From Chromobacterium haemolyticum DSM 19808 (GTDB lineage Bacteria; Pseudomonadota; Gammaproteobacteria; Burkholderiales; Chromobacteriaceae), in NCBI RefSeq assembly GCF_000711885.1, contig NZ_JONK01000006.1, positions 186,001-250,000 on the forward strand: a stretch of 64,000 nt of DNA, in the 5' to 3' direction. The first letter of the stretch is position 1. Each line of letters opens with the position of its first letter. Made by a program: the position numbers and the translations under genes. Positions 7,962-16,921 of the stretch are shown in pieces. Under the pieces are notes generated by a model. The model saw only the letters and a program-made list of their open reading frames with translations, was not told where the DNA came from and did not search any database.

Positions 7962-10664
7962 ATGACCGATTCCCGTCCCGATCCGGACGCCCTGCTCGAT
8001 GAGCTCAAACGCGAAGAACTGGACGCCCAGCGCGGCCGGCTGAAGATTTTCTTCGGCGCCTGCGCCGGCGTCGGCAAGACTTACGCCATGCTGGCGGCGG
8101 CCCGCGCCAAGCGCCAGGACGGCGCGGCGGTGCTGGTGGGCGTGGTGGAAACCCACGGCCGCAAGGAAACGCAGGAACAACTGGCCGATCTGGAAGTCCT
8201 GCCGCCAAGACAGATCGCTTATAAAGGCCACGAACTGGCTGAATTCGATCTGGACACAGCGCTGGAACGCCGGCCCCAGCTGATCCTGATGGACGAGTTC
8301 GCCCACTCCAACGCGCCCGGCTCTCGCCACCCCAAACGCTGGCAAGATGTGGAAGAACTGCTGGCCGCCGGCATCGACGTTTACACCACCCTCAATGTCC
8401 AGCACCTGGAAAGCCTGAACGACGTGGTCGGCCAGATCACCGGCATCGTGGTGCGCGAAACCCTGCCCGACCATGTGTTCGACCGCGCCGACGAAGTGGC
8501 GCTGGTGGACCTGCCGCCGGACGAGTTGCTGGGCCGCCTGGCCGCCGGCAAGGTCTATCTGCCTCAGCAAGCCGAACGCGCGGTGAAGAACTTCTTCCGC
8601 AAGGGCAATTTGCTGGCGCTGCGCGAACTGGCGCTGCGCCGCACGGCCGACCGCGTGGACGCCCAGATGCGCGCCTACCGCGCCGACCAGGCCATCAACC
8701 CGGTGTGGCATGCGCGCGAGCGGCTGCTGGTCTGCGTCGGCTCCAGCGCCGGCATCGACAAGCTGATCCGCAGCGCCAAGCGCCTGGCCGCCAGCCTGGA
8801 CGCGGACTGGATCGCCGTCTACGTGGAAACGCCCCAGCAGCGCAAACTGTCCGAGGATCAGCGCGCCCGCGTGCTCAAAGGCCTGAAGCTGGCGCAGGAG
8901 CTGGGCGCGGAAACCACGGTGCTGGGCGGCAGCGAGTTGGCGCCCACGCTGCTGGCTTATGCCCGCAGCCGCAACGTGTCCAAGCTGGTGCTGGGCAAAT
9001 CCGCCCGCGGCGGCTGGTCGCGGCTGTGGCGCCGCCCGTTGGCCGACGAACTGAGCCGCCGTTCCAGCGACGTCGATCTCTTCGTGGTGGCCCACGAGCA
9101 GGAAGACGCCTCCGCCAACGCCGCCGCCAAAACCGGCGGCAGCCTGCTGTTCGAAGACCAGGACAGCCCGCGCTCGCGCTTCGGCTACCTCGCCGCCTTC
9201 GTCGCCTGCCTGCTGACCACCGCGCTGGCCGGCCTGCTGATTCCGCACGTGGCGCTGGCCAACGACATCATGATCTACCTGCTGGTGGTGGTGCTGGTGT
9301 CGGTGCGCTACGGCCGTGGTCCCGGCATGCTGGCCTCGCTGCTGTCGGTGGCCTCCTTTGATTTCTTCTTCGTGCCGCCGCATATGTCGTTCGCGGTATC
9401 GGACACCCAATATCTGATGACCTTCGTGGTGATGTTGCTGGTGGCCTCCATCATCAGCCAGCTCACCGCCCGGCTGCGCTTCGAAGCCAATATCTCCACT
9501 TATCGCGAACGCCGCACCCGCGCGCTGTACGACCTGGGGCGCGAACTGGCCGGCGCGCTGACCGCCGCGCAGATTGTCGATACCGCCGTCAGCCGGCTGG
9601 AACCGCTGTTCGCCGCCAAGGTCAGCCTGTTCCTGCCCAATAGCGGGGACGAGCTGCGCTCGGCCGGCGAGGGCCGCGGCGATGCCGATATCGGCGTCGC
9701 GCAATGGGTTTACGACCATCAGCAGCCGGCCGGCCTGGGCACCAACACCCTGCCCGCCAACGCCGCGCTTTATGTGCCGCTGCGCGCCCCCATGCGCAAC
9801 CGCGGCGTGATCGCGCTACTGCCGGACGTTACCGATCAGGTCTTCTTGCCGGAGCAACAGCGGCTGCTGGAAACCTGCGCCGCCCAGATCGCACTGGCGC
9901 TGGAACGCGTGCATTACGTGGAGGTGGCGCAGGACGCCATCGTGGCCATGGAGTCCGAGCGGCTGCGCAACAGCGTGCTGTCGGTGGTGTCTCACGATCT
10001 GCGCACACCGCTGACCACCATGGCCGGCCTGTCCGAGCGGCTGTGCTCGTCCAACATGGACGACAGCCAGCGAGCCGAGATCGCCGCGGCCATTCAGGAC
10101 GAAGCGCTGCGCATGAACAAACTGGTGACCAACCTCCTGGACATGGCGCGACTGCAATCCGGCGTCAAACTCAACAAAGAATGGCAGATGCTGGACGAGG
10201 TGGTGGGCAGCGCGCTGCGCGCCGCCGAACGCGGCCTGCGCGGCCGGGAGCTGACGCTGGAGCTGGCGCCGGACCTCCCTGTGCTGGAGTACGACGCCGT
10301 GCTGCTGGAGCGGGTGCTGGTCAACCTGCTGGAAAACGCCGGCAAATACACCCCGCCCGGCAGCCACATCACACTGGCGGCGCGGCGCGAGGGCGCGGAG
10401 GTGGTGGTGTCGGTCAGCGACGACGGCCCCGGCCTGCCGCCCAATATGGAAGAGCGCGCCTTCGACAAATTCTCGCGCGGCGCGGCGGAATCCAGCACCC
10501 CCGGCGTGGGGCTGGGGCTGGCGATCTGCCGCTCCATCGTGGAAATCCACGGCGGTCGCATCAGCGCGCGCAACCGCTCGCCGCACGGCGCGGAATTCCG
10601 CTTCAGCCTGCCGGCAGGACAAGCGCCGGCGCTGCCGGAAGAACGCCCCGAACCGCGAGCCTAA
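7962..10664 (+). CDS. kdpD: KdpD, osmosensitive/K+ sensor histidine kinase
   Basis: A 900-residue inner-membrane sensor kinase that phosphorylates KdpE when K+ is limiting. Domains in order: N-terminal KdpD domain with Walker A GACAGVGKT (about residues 32-40) and LILMDEFAHSNAPGSRHPKRW; a universal-stress-protein-like domain (about 250-375); four clustered membrane helices (about 405-505); a GAF-like region; HisKA with phospho-acceptor H678 in SVVSHDLRTPL; and HATPase_c (N-box LLENAGKYTPPG, G-boxes DDGPGL and GVGLGLAI). Length is typical. It is followed 19 bp later by kdpE. A family A element lies immediately upstream, so its expression may be uncoupled from kdpFABC. Confidence 0.97.
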   Translation: MTDSRPDPDALLDELKREELDAQRGRLKIFFGACAGVGKTYAMLAAARAKRQDGAAVLVGVVETHGRKETQEQLADLEVLPPRQIAYKGHELAEFDLDTALERRPQLILMDEFAHSNAPGSRHPKRWQDVEELLAAGIDVYTTLNVQHLESLNDVVGQITGIVVRETLPDHVFDRADEVALVDLPPDELLGRLAAGKVYLPQQAERAVKNFFRKGNLLALRELALRRTADRVDAQMRAYRADQAINPVWHARERLLVCVGSSAGIDKLIRSAKRLAASLDADWIAVYVETPQQRKLSEDQRARVLKGLKLAQELGAETTVLGGSELAPTLLAYARSRNVSKLVLGKSARGGWSRLWRRPLADELSRRSSDVDLFVVAHEQEDASANAAAKTGGSLLFEDQDSPRSRFGYLAAFVACLLTTALAGLLIPHVALANDIMIYLLVVVLVSVRYGRGPGMLASLLSVASFDFFFVPPHMSFAVSDTQYLMTFVVMLLVASIISQLTARLRFEANISTYRERRTRALYDLGRELAGALTAAQIVDTAVSRLEPLFAAKVSLFLPNSGDELRSAGEGRGDADIGVAQWVYDHQQPAGLGTNTLPANAALYVPLRAPMRNRGVIALLPDVTDQVFLPEQQRLLETCAAQIALALERVHYVEVAQDAIVAMESERLRNSVLSVVSHDLRTPLTTMAGLSERLCSSNMDDSQRAEIAAAIQDEALRMNKLVTNLLDMARLQSGVKLNKEWQMLDEVVGSALRAAERGLRGRELTLELAPDLPVLEYDAVLLERVLVNLLENAGKYTPPGSHITLAARREGAEVVVSVSDDGPGLPPNMEERAFDKFSRGAAESSTPGVGLGLAICRSIVEIHGGRISARNRSPHGAEFRFSLPAGQAPALPEERPEPRA

Positions 10665-10683
10665 ACCTGAGCGAAACCCTATC

Positions 10684-11379
10684 ATGCAAGACGCACCGAT
10701 CAGCATCGTCGTCATCGAAGACGAAAAACCGATCCGCCGCTTTCTGAGCGCGGCGCTAGAAGAGGAAGGCCTGACCGTTCACGAGGCGGAAACCGGCAAG
10801 CAGGGCCTGATCGAAGTGGCCACCCGCAAGCCGGACCTGGTGATACTGGACCTGGGCCTGCCGGATATGAACGGCCAGGACACCATCAAGCAACTGCGGG
10901 AATGGACCGACCTGCCCATCCTGGTGCTGTCGGCGCGCACTCAGGAAACCGAAAAGGTGGCGGCGCTGGACGCCGGCGCGGACGACTACCTGACCAAACC
11001 CTTCGGCGTGGCCGAATGCCTGGCGCGCGTCCGCGTGCTGTTGCGCCGCCGCACCCACGGCAGCGCCGCGGCGCAGCAGGTGTTCCAGTTCGGCGACATC
11101 AAGGTGGATCTGGTCAACCGTCAGGTGGCCAAGGCGGAGGCGGCGGTGCATCTGACGCCGATAGAATATCGGCTGCTGTCCACCTTGATACGCAGTGCCG
11201 GCAAGGTAATCACCCATCGCGAGCTCTTGCTGGCGGTATGGGGGCCGTCGTTCTCGGAGCACAACCAGTATCTACGCGTCTATATGGGGCATTTGCGCCA
11301 GAAGCTGGAAGACAATCCGGCGATGCCGCGCCATATCCTCACCGAGACCGGAGTCGGTTATCGGTTGGTGGAGGGTTGA
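10684..11379 (+). CDS. kdpE: KdpE, OmpR-family response regulator
   Basis: A 231-residue cytosolic regulator with a receiver domain (acidic pocket E12/D13, phospho-acceptor D56 in VILDLGLPD, conserved K in LTKPFG) and an OmpR/PhoB winged helix at the C-terminus (HLTPIEYRLL ... YLRVYMGHLRQKLE). Phosphorylated KdpE activates kdpFABC. A site resembling the E. coli KdpE operator is at 2897-2913. It forms an operon with kdpD. It is separated from the convergent narL gene by a family B element. Confidence 0.97.
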   Translation: MQDAPISIVVIEDEKPIRRFLSAALEEEGLTVHEAETGKQGLIEVATRKPDLVILDLGLPDMNGQDTIKQLREWTDLPILVLSARTQETEKVAALDAGADDYLTKPFGVAECLARVRVLLRRRTHGSAAAQQVFQFGDIKVDLVNRQVAKAEAAVHLTPIEYRLLSTLIRSAGKVITHRELLLAVWGPSFSEHNQYLRVYMGHLRQKLEDNPAMPRHILTETGVGYRLVEG

Positions 11380-11394
11380 GCAGGCCGCCGCTTA

Positions 11395-11505
11395 GAGCGG
11401 CTAACAAAAATCAGTTTTACGGATGAGGCAAGGCGCGCCGACGCAGGCAGTACTTGAGTACGGCAAGTCGGCGCAACGCAGCATGAGGTATTTTGTTAGC
11501 CGCTC
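11395..11505 (+). repeat. Family B palindromic element (MITE-like), copy 1, complete
   Basis: 111 bp with perfect 15-bp terminal inverted repeats GAGCGGCTAACAAAA / TTTTGTTAGCCGCTC, flanked by TTA (11392-11394) and TTA (11506-11508). The inside has a second dyad around GCGCCGACGCAGGC / AAGTCGGCGCAACGC. It sits between the convergent kdpE and narL genes, where it could act as a bidirectional terminator. Confidence 0.8.
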
Positions 11506-11551
11506 TTAGAAGCTGTTCATGCTCCAGGGAGCCAGGGGCATGTGTAGCCGC

Positions 11552-12220
11552 TCAAGCGCTGCGCCCCACCCCGTTCTCCACCGCGAACACCGCCGCCTGC
11601 ACCCGGCTGCTGAGGCTGAGTTTTTTCAGGATGTTCTGCACGTGGATCTTGACCGTGCTCTCCGCCAGGTCCAGGCTGCGCGCGATCTCCTTATTGCTCT
11701 TGCCCTGGGCCAGAAAACCGAGGATTTCGCGCTCGCGCGGGGTCAGCTTATCCAGCTCCTGCTCCTCCGGTTCCACCGGCGCCGCCGCGCCGTGGCGGAA
11801 CTGGGCCATCAACTTGGCGGTCATCGAGTCGCTCATTACCGATTCCCCGGCGGCGGCGCGCACCACCGCCTGAGTCAGAAAGTCCGCGTCGATGTTTTTC
11901 AATAGATAGCCGCGCGCGCCGGCCTTCAGCGCCGCGGTCAGGTCGTCGGCCTCCTCGGACACCGTCAGCATCACCACCGCCCGCTTGGGCTGGTCCTGCA
12001 GCATCAAGGTCAAGGCCTCCACGCCGGAGATACCGGGCATGTTCAGGTCCAGCAGCACCACGTCCGGGTCCAGCTGCTTGGCCAGCTTGACGCCCTCGGC
12101 GCCGTCGGCCGCCTCGCCTACGACGTCGAAACCCGCCTGGCGCGCCAGCAGAGCCTTGATGCCGCTGCGGAACAAAGTGTGATCGTCCACCAGCAAAATG
12201 CGTATGGTCTGTTCAGACAT
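11552..12220 (-). CDS. narL: NarL/NarP-type nitrate/nitrite response regulator
   Basis: A 222-residue regulator: receiver domain with the DD pair at LVDDHTLFR, phospho-acceptor D in VVLLDLNMPG (about residue 58), K in YLLKN; then a LuxR-type HTH (LTPREREILGFLAQGKSNKEIA ... TVKIHVQNILKKL, about residues 155-205). It is the partner of the NarX-type sensor just upstream and would control the narGHJI genes further along the same strand. Two ATGs lie in tandem (12223 and 12220). The second gives the usual MSEQ-type beginning and better spacing from GGAA. Confidence 0.93.
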   Translation of the reverse strand: MSEQTIRILLVDDHTLFRSGIKALLARQAGFDVVGEAADGAEGVKLAKQLDPDVVLLDLNMPGISGVEALTLMLQDQPKRAVVMLTVSEEADDLTAALKAGARGYLLKNIDADFLTQAVVRAAAGESVMSDSMTAKLMAQFRHGAAAPVEPEEQELDKLTPREREILGFLAQGKSNKEIARSLDLAESTVKIHVQNILKKLSLSSRVQAAVFAVENGVGRSA

Positions 12221-12290
12221 CATCGAGTTCCGGGTCTTTCTAGTTCAGATATGGACAGTATGAGAGCTGTCTTGCCGCCGCGCCAGCGGC

Positions 12291-14225
12291 TCAAGCGGCC
12301 ATGCGCCGCGCGCGCGGCAGCAGCAGGCTGACCAGGGTGCCCGCCTCCGGGGTGGATTCAATGTCCAGCTGCAAGCCGGCGCGCTGCGCGCGTTCCTGCA
12401 TGATGGACAGGCCGAAATGACCGTCGCCCTTGTTCCGCACGGTATCCAGGTCGAAGCCGACGCCGTTGTCCAGCACGCTGAGCACGAACACCTCGCCGTC
12501 GTCGCTAAGGCTGACCGTGACCTGGCTGGCCTCGGCGTGCTTGCGCACATTGGACAGCGCCTCTTGCAGAATAAACAGGATTTGCAGCTGTTGTTCCGGC
12601 ATCAAAGGCGCGCTGGCCCCGGTGGAGCGCAGCTCCACCCGCAGCCCGGTCTGCTTGCGGAATTTGTCCAGCAAGCTGCTCACCGCCTGACTCAGGCTTT
12701 CCGACAGCTTGGAGCGGAAATTATTGAGCAGTTCGCGCACATCATCGTAGCTTTCCTTGACCCCGGCCTCGAACAAGGCCAGCGTGTCGTCCACCAGCCC
12801 CGGATCCCCGCTGTCCAGCGCCTGCCGCATGATCTGGGTTTGCAAGTTCAGGAAAGACAGACCTTGCGCGATGCTGTCGTGCAAGCCCTGGGCCACCAGG
12901 TTGCGCTCTTCCAACACAGCCAGTTCGCGCTCCTTGGCCGCCAGCCTCAGGTTTTCGATCGCCACCGCCAAATGCTGGCCCAACATCTCCAGCTGCCGCA
13001 CTTGTTGCGGCAGCAGAATGCGCGCCTGGCGGAAATGCAAATTGAAAATGCCCAGCGTGCGGTTCTGCGTCGACACCGGAAAGGCGCTGACTACGCGGAA
13101 GCCTTCGCGGCTGCATTGCTTGTCCGGCAGGCCGCGCATGTTCTCCACCCGGCTCTCGGCTTTGGCTGCGGCTTCTCCGCACAGGCAGTCGCCCACTTTC
13201 AGGCAGTGTTCGTCGCGCAGCAGCCCCTCCGGCAAGCCGTCGTCGGCCACCACGAACACCATGCCCTGGCCATAGTCGGTCAAGCGCACAGCGCCGCCGT
13301 CGGCGTCGAAGGCGCGCATCACTCGGGCCAGAAAACCCTTGCACAGCGCTTCCAGCGGCTGGGATTGATTGCAGAAGGCCGTGATTTCGTACAGCAGGGC
13401 CAATTCTTGGTTTTTCTGCTGCAGGCTGGCCGTCTTGCCGCGCACCCGCTCTTCCAGGGTGGCGTGGGATTCGGACAAACAGGCCGCCATCAGATTGAAG
13501 CCGGTGCTGACTTGGCCGAACTCGTCGTCGGTCTCCACCGGCACCCGCACGCTGTAATCGCCTGCAGCCAACTGGCGTATGCCCTGGTGCAACTTGTCCA
13601 GCGGCCTCAGCACGATCAGCAGCATCAGATAGATCAGCGCGACGGTGCCCACCACCGCCATGCTGGCGAGCAAGAGCTGCAACAGGCGAAGGTAGTCTGT
13701 ATTGCGCGCGTTGTAGGCTTCCATGCCGCTGACGAAGGTGTTGATGTCCTCCACGTAGAGCGCCACGCGCTCGGCGAAGCGGGCGGCCTCCGCCGCGTTG
13801 TCGCCGGGCCGCGTCAGCGCGTTCAGCAGCACCGGTTTCAGTTGCTCGCGCCACTGCCTTTCCACCTGATTCAGCGCCTGCTGAATGTCGGCCTGGCGGG
13901 GCACCAGCAGCGGCCGCGCGGGGTCGCCGCGGCGCAATCGCTGCAAGATGGTTTCGTAATTGACCATGTCGCGACGCAAGGCGTCGGCGCGCGCGCCGTC
14001 CTGGCCGCTGAGCTGCAAGTCCAGCGCCAGCCGCGTGACGCGCATGCGCAGGCTGCCGGCGTCGTTGATCGCCGCCGCGCCGCCCTCTTGCTGCCAGGAC
14101 AGCCACAGCGTGGCGCCGATGGAACCCAGCGCCACCAACAGAAACACCGCCAGCACGCCGACGATCTTGGCGCTGAGCCGCTGCCCCAGCGGGCCGCCCA
14201 GCACCGGGGACACGTTCAGCCGCAT
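12291..14225 (-). CDS. narX: NarX-type nitrate/nitrite sensor histidine kinase
   Basis: A 644-residue inner-membrane kinase. An N-terminal helix (about residues 20-42) is followed by a periplasmic sensor domain with the nitrate-binding P-box-like sequence INDAGSLRMRVTRLAL, a second helix (about 155-177), a HAMP domain, a GAF-like cysteine-rich region (C-x-C-G, also C-S-R), a HisKA_3 dimerisation helix with the acceptor His in NLVAQGLHDSIAQGL, and HATPase_c (DNGVGFDLD). A GTG at 14243 lies in frame, but AGGA sits 8 bases before ATG 14225, which is preferred. The start overlaps or abuts the 3' end of moaA, so moaA-narX-narL look like one transcript. Confidence 0.93.
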   Translation of the reverse strand: MRLNVSPVLGGPLGQRLSAKIVGVLAVFLLVALGSIGATLWLSWQQEGGAAAINDAGSLRMRVTRLALDLQLSGQDGARADALRRDMVNYETILQRLRRGDPARPLLVPRQADIQQALNQVERQWREQLKPVLLNALTRPGDNAAEAARFAERVALYVEDINTFVSGMEAYNARNTDYLRLLQLLLASMAVVGTVALIYLMLLIVLRPLDKLHQGIRQLAAGDYSVRVPVETDDEFGQVSTGFNLMAACLSESHATLEERVRGKTASLQQKNQELALLYEITAFCNQSQPLEALCKGFLARVMRAFDADGGAVRLTDYGQGMVFVVADDGLPEGLLRDEHCLKVGDCLCGEAAAKAESRVENMRGLPDKQCSREGFRVVSAFPVSTQNRTLGIFNLHFRQARILLPQQVRQLEMLGQHLAVAIENLRLAAKERELAVLEERNLVAQGLHDSIAQGLSFLNLQTQIMRQALDSGDPGLVDDTLALFEAGVKESYDDVRELLNNFRSKLSESLSQAVSSLLDKFRKQTGLRVELRSTGASAPLMPEQQLQILFILQEALSNVRKHAEASQVTVSLSDDGEVFVLSVLDNGVGFDLDTVRNKGDGHFGLSIMQERAQRAGLQLDIESTPEAGTLVSLLLPRARRMAA

Positions 14226-14235
14226 CGCCGTTGTC

Positions 14236-15210
14236 CTAGCCACCGGTCATCGACATGAAGCGCACCAGCTTTTGCGGCTTCTCGCTGAACTCATGTCGCT
14301 CCGGCTTCAGTTCTATCGCGGTACGGATTGCCGCTTCCAGTTCGGCATCGGAGATACCGGCGCGCAGCAAGGGACGCAGTTCGAAGCTTTCCTCCTGGCC
14401 CAGGCACATGTACAAGGTGCCGTCCACAGACAGCCGCACCCGGTTGCAGGTGGCGCAGAAGTGTTGGGAGATGGGGGTGATCAAACCCAGCGAGAAACCG
14501 CCGTCCCGGGTTTTCCAGTAGCGGGCCGGACCGCCGCCTAGGGTAGCGGCCTGTTCGACCAGATCGAATTCGGTTTGCAACTGGCGCAGCACCGGCTGCA
14601 AGTCCAGATAACTGGCGGCGCGGCCGGTGTCGCCCATCGGCATGGCTTCAATCAGCCGCAGCACGAAGCCATGCTGGATACAGAAGGCGACCATGGCGCC
14701 GATGTCGGCGTCGTTGACGTCCTTCATCGCCACCATATTGATCTTGATTGGGGAAAAGCCGGCGTCCTTGGCCGCCATCAAGCCTTCCATCACCCGCGGC
14801 AGGCTGTCGCTGCCGGTGATGTCGTGCACGCAGTCGCGGCGCAGCGAGTCCAGGCTGACGTTGACGCGGCTCACCCCAGCGGCGCGCAGCGCCTGGGCGT
14901 GGCGCGCCAGCTGAGTGGCGTTGCTGGTCAGCGACAGATCGTTGAGACCGGGCAGCGCGGACAGGCGCGCCGCCAGCTCAGGCAGATTACGGCGCAGCAG
15001 CGGCTCGCCGCCCGTCAGCCGCAGCCGTCGGGTGCCCAGCCGGGCGAAAGCCCCCACCACGCGTTCTATCTCGTCGAAGGTCAGCCAGTTGGCCGGCTCC
15101 TCGAAGCCTTTGAAGCCTTTGGGCAGGCAGTAATTGCAGCGCAGGTCGCAACGGTCCGTCACGGATAGACGCAGGTATTCGATGGAGCGCCCGAAGCGGT
15201 CGGTAAGCAT
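14236..15210 (-). CDS. moaA: MoaA, GTP 3',8-cyclase of molybdenum cofactor synthesis
   Basis: A 324-residue radical-SAM enzyme that converts GTP to 3',8-cyclo-GTP in the first step of molybdopterin synthesis. Visible are the SAM cluster CDLRCNYC (about residues 22-29), the GGEPLLRR SAM-binding motif, the second [4Fe-4S] site (CATCNRVRLSVDG ... C) and the functionally required C-terminal GG. Three starts are possible (TTG 15231, ATG 15222, ATG 15210). GGAGG sits 5 bases before ATG 15210, and MLTDRFGR is the usual MoaA beginning. NarG needs this cofactor, so placing moaA with narXL and narGHJI makes biochemical sense. Confidence 0.96.
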   Translation of the reverse strand: MLTDRFGRSIEYLRLSVTDRCDLRCNYCLPKGFKGFEEPANWLTFDEIERVVGAFARLGTRRLRLTGGEPLLRRNLPELAARLSALPGLNDLSLTSNATQLARHAQALRAAGVSRVNVSLDSLRRDCVHDITGSDSLPRVMEGLMAAKDAGFSPIKINMVAMKDVNDADIGAMVAFCIQHGFVLRLIEAMPMGDTGRAASYLDLQPVLRQLQTEFDLVEQAATLGGGPARYWKTRDGGFSLGLITPISQHFCATCNRVRLSVDGTLYMCLGQEESFELRPLLRAGISDAELEAAIRTAIELKPERHEFSEKPQKLVRFMSMTGG

Positions 15211-15341
15211 GAGTTCCTCCATGGCAGCCAATGATACCGCTTAGTCGCAACCAAGTGGCCCGGCTGTCGCCGCCAATCTGATATTTCCTGATTCAATTTT
15301 ACTAGCTAGACCAACTTTTCGCAGTCCAACCAAAGCACGCA

Positions 15342-15369
15342 GGCCCCTAGTCACTTGTAACTAGGGGCC
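15342..15369. repeat. Perfect 10-bp inverted repeat upstream of moaA
   Basis: GGCCCCTAGT (15342-15351) and ACTAGGGGCC (15360-15369) are separated by 8 bases, with no T-run on either strand. It could be an operator or an RNA hairpin in the moaA leader. I do not recognise a regulator that binds it. Confidence 0.6.
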
Positions 15370-15398
15370 AGTCGGCTGAATTGAAGCCCGCGGAGCGG

Positions 15399-15536
15399 GA
15401 GAGGTTTACGATCTCGCGAGCAAAAGCGAGACAAGGCCGAAACAACTGAAGAAGCGGAATGTGCATGCGGTACATGAGCATTCTGAGGTTTTTTCAGCGC
15501 CGTATCGCCGAAGTGCAGTCAATCGTAGACCGGTTC
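15399..15536 (+). repeat. Family A element, copy 2, degenerate ends
   Basis: It matches the family A interior (TTTACGATCTCGCGAGCAAA, AAGCGGAATGTGC, GTACATGAGCATTC) and the right end ATCGTAGACCGGTTC. The left terminal repeat is decayed, so no target duplication can be scored. Confidence 0.7.
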
Positions 15537-15683
15537 TCAGATCAAGGCCTGGACAGCATGGCGGGTCCCGATCTCTATCGATTGTTTCTCTTGATTTTCC
15601 ATGACAAAGGAAACCAACACCCATCAATATAGATCAAGCCCGGCCCATGCTGAATACGACAAGGTGACTAATGGCTATGACAC

Positions 15684-16010
15684 TCAGCAGCGGCCTTTCT
15701 TGGCCTGTCCCGGCGGGCAGAAATAGCCCTTGTCGTGGTGGTGACGATGACGGTGCTTGCGATAGCGGCGGCCATCGTCGTCGCGGCGTTCCGACGCCGC
15801 CGGCTTGCCGTAGTCGTGGCCGATGGCCGCGCCGGAAGCGCCGCCCACCGCGCCGCCGATGATGGCGCCGTTGCGGCCGCCCACCGCTTCGCCCACTGCC
15901 GCGCCGGCCGCGCCGCCCAGCGCGCCGCCGACGATGGTGGAGGTGTCCGCCATGGCGGTGGAGGCCAGTCCGGCCAGGCTCAGCGAAAAGATGACAAGTG
16001 CGCGTTTCAT
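15684..16010 (-). CDS. Exported glycine-zipper protein
   Basis: A 108-residue protein with a Sec signal peptide (MKRALVIFSLSLAGLASTAMA, cleavage likely after A-M-A at residue 21). A glycine-zipper segment follows (about residues 27-65, with repeated GGALGGAAGAAVGEAVGG-like spacing), then a His/Arg/Asp-rich stretch and a C-terminal FCPPGQAKKGRC. Glycine-zipper domains insert in or associate with membranes. The specific role is unknown. GGGAG lies 9 bases before ATG 16010; an upstream in-frame start (16064) has no ribosome site and would bury the signal peptide. It lies between moaA and narI but points to no nitrate function. Confidence 0.75.
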   Translation of the reverse strand: MKRALVIFSLSLAGLASTAMADTSTIVGGALGGAAGAAVGEAVGGRNGAIIGGAVGGASGAAIGHDYGKPAASERRDDDGRRYRKHRHRHHHDKGYFCPPGQAKKGRC

Positions 16011-16212
16011 GCGGCTAACTCCCGAATTTAAACAGATGGCCCAGCTTAACCGTTTGGTTGACAACGAGCTGTTTCGAATTGTTAGGAATTGTTCGCTCTT
16101 GTTATCGCTTCACAACTTATCAAGTTTATATGTAGCCGGACGGCATGAAAAACGGCGAAGCCCCCTTGGGACTCCGCCGCATCGTCATGCAAATTCTGGC
16201 AAGCCAGCCGGA

Positions 16213-16899
16213 TCAACCCCGCGGCCGCACCAGCTGCCAGGCCCGGCCCAGATACGTCACCGCGCCGAAGCCGCTCCACACGTGCACCAGACGGGTGAAC
16301 GGGAAGATCACGAACAAGCTCATGCCCATGAACAAGTGCGCCTTGAACACCGGCGAGGCGTCGACGATGAAGAAGGCCGCGTCGCCGCGCAGAGTGACGA
16401 TGTGCTGAGCCCAGCTCATCAGCAACACCATCTCGTGGCCGTCCAGGTGCTGCGCCGACACCGCGATGGTGCTGAGACCCAACAACAAGGTGGCCAGAAT
16501 CCACAGCAACACCAGCTTGTCGCGCCAGGTGGTGTTGGCCGCCAGCCGGTCGCAGGTGAAGCGGCGGTGCAGCAGAATCAGAATGCCAATCAGGCACAGG
16601 CCGCCCATGATGCCGCCGGCCGTCATCGCGAACACTTGCTTGAAGCTGTGGCTGACGCCCAGCACGTCCCACACCGCCACCGGGGTCAGCAGCCCCACCA
16701 AATGGCCGAAGAACAGGCCGATGATGCCGAGATGGAACAGGATGTTGCCCAGCCGCAACTGGCCGCGATACAGCAGCTGCGAGGATTCGCTCTTCCAGCT
16801 GTATTGCTCGCGGTCAAAGCGGATCAGGCTGCCCAGCAAGAACACCGCCAGCGCGATGTAGGGGTAGATGCCGAATACGAATTGGTGCAGATAGTTCAT
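16213..16899 (-). CDS. narI: NarI, cytochrome b subunit of nitrate reductase A
   Basis: A 228-residue inner-membrane protein with five hydrophobic helices that oxidises quinol and passes electrons to NarH. Histidine pairs suited to two b hemes lie in the transmembrane helices (for example FHLGIIGLFFGHLVGL near residues 56-71 and KAHLFMGMSLFVIFPFTRLVHVWSG near 186-210). It ends YLGRAWQLVRPRG. Length matches E. coli NarI (225). It is the last gene of narGHJI, about 20 bp after narJ. Confidence 0.96.
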   Translation of the reverse strand: MNYLHQFVFGIYPYIALAVFLLGSLIRFDREQYSWKSESSQLLYRGQLRLGNILFHLGIIGLFFGHLVGLLTPVAVWDVLGVSHSFKQVFAMTAGGIMGGLCLIGILILLHRRFTCDRLAANTTWRDKLVLLWILATLLLGLSTIAVSAQHLDGHEMVLLMSWAQHIVTLRGDAAFFIVDASPVFKAHLFMGMSLFVIFPFTRLVHVWSGFGAVTYLGRAWQLVRPRG

Positions 16900-16921
16900 G
16901 TTGCTCTCCTGGCAGCGGGAT

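Larger units (their letters stand above)
15211..15683. other. 473-bp intergenic region upstream of moaA
   Basis: It contains the moaA promoter region, a perfect 10-bp inverted repeat (15342-15369), a degenerate family A element (about 15399-15536) and about 145 bp after it with no feature I can name. Confidence 0.6.

Noticed and set aside
15623-15640. Possible FNR box near TCAATATAGATCAA
   Set aside because: The two ATCAA words are direct repeats, whereas an FNR site needs TTGAT-N4-ATCAA in inverted orientation.
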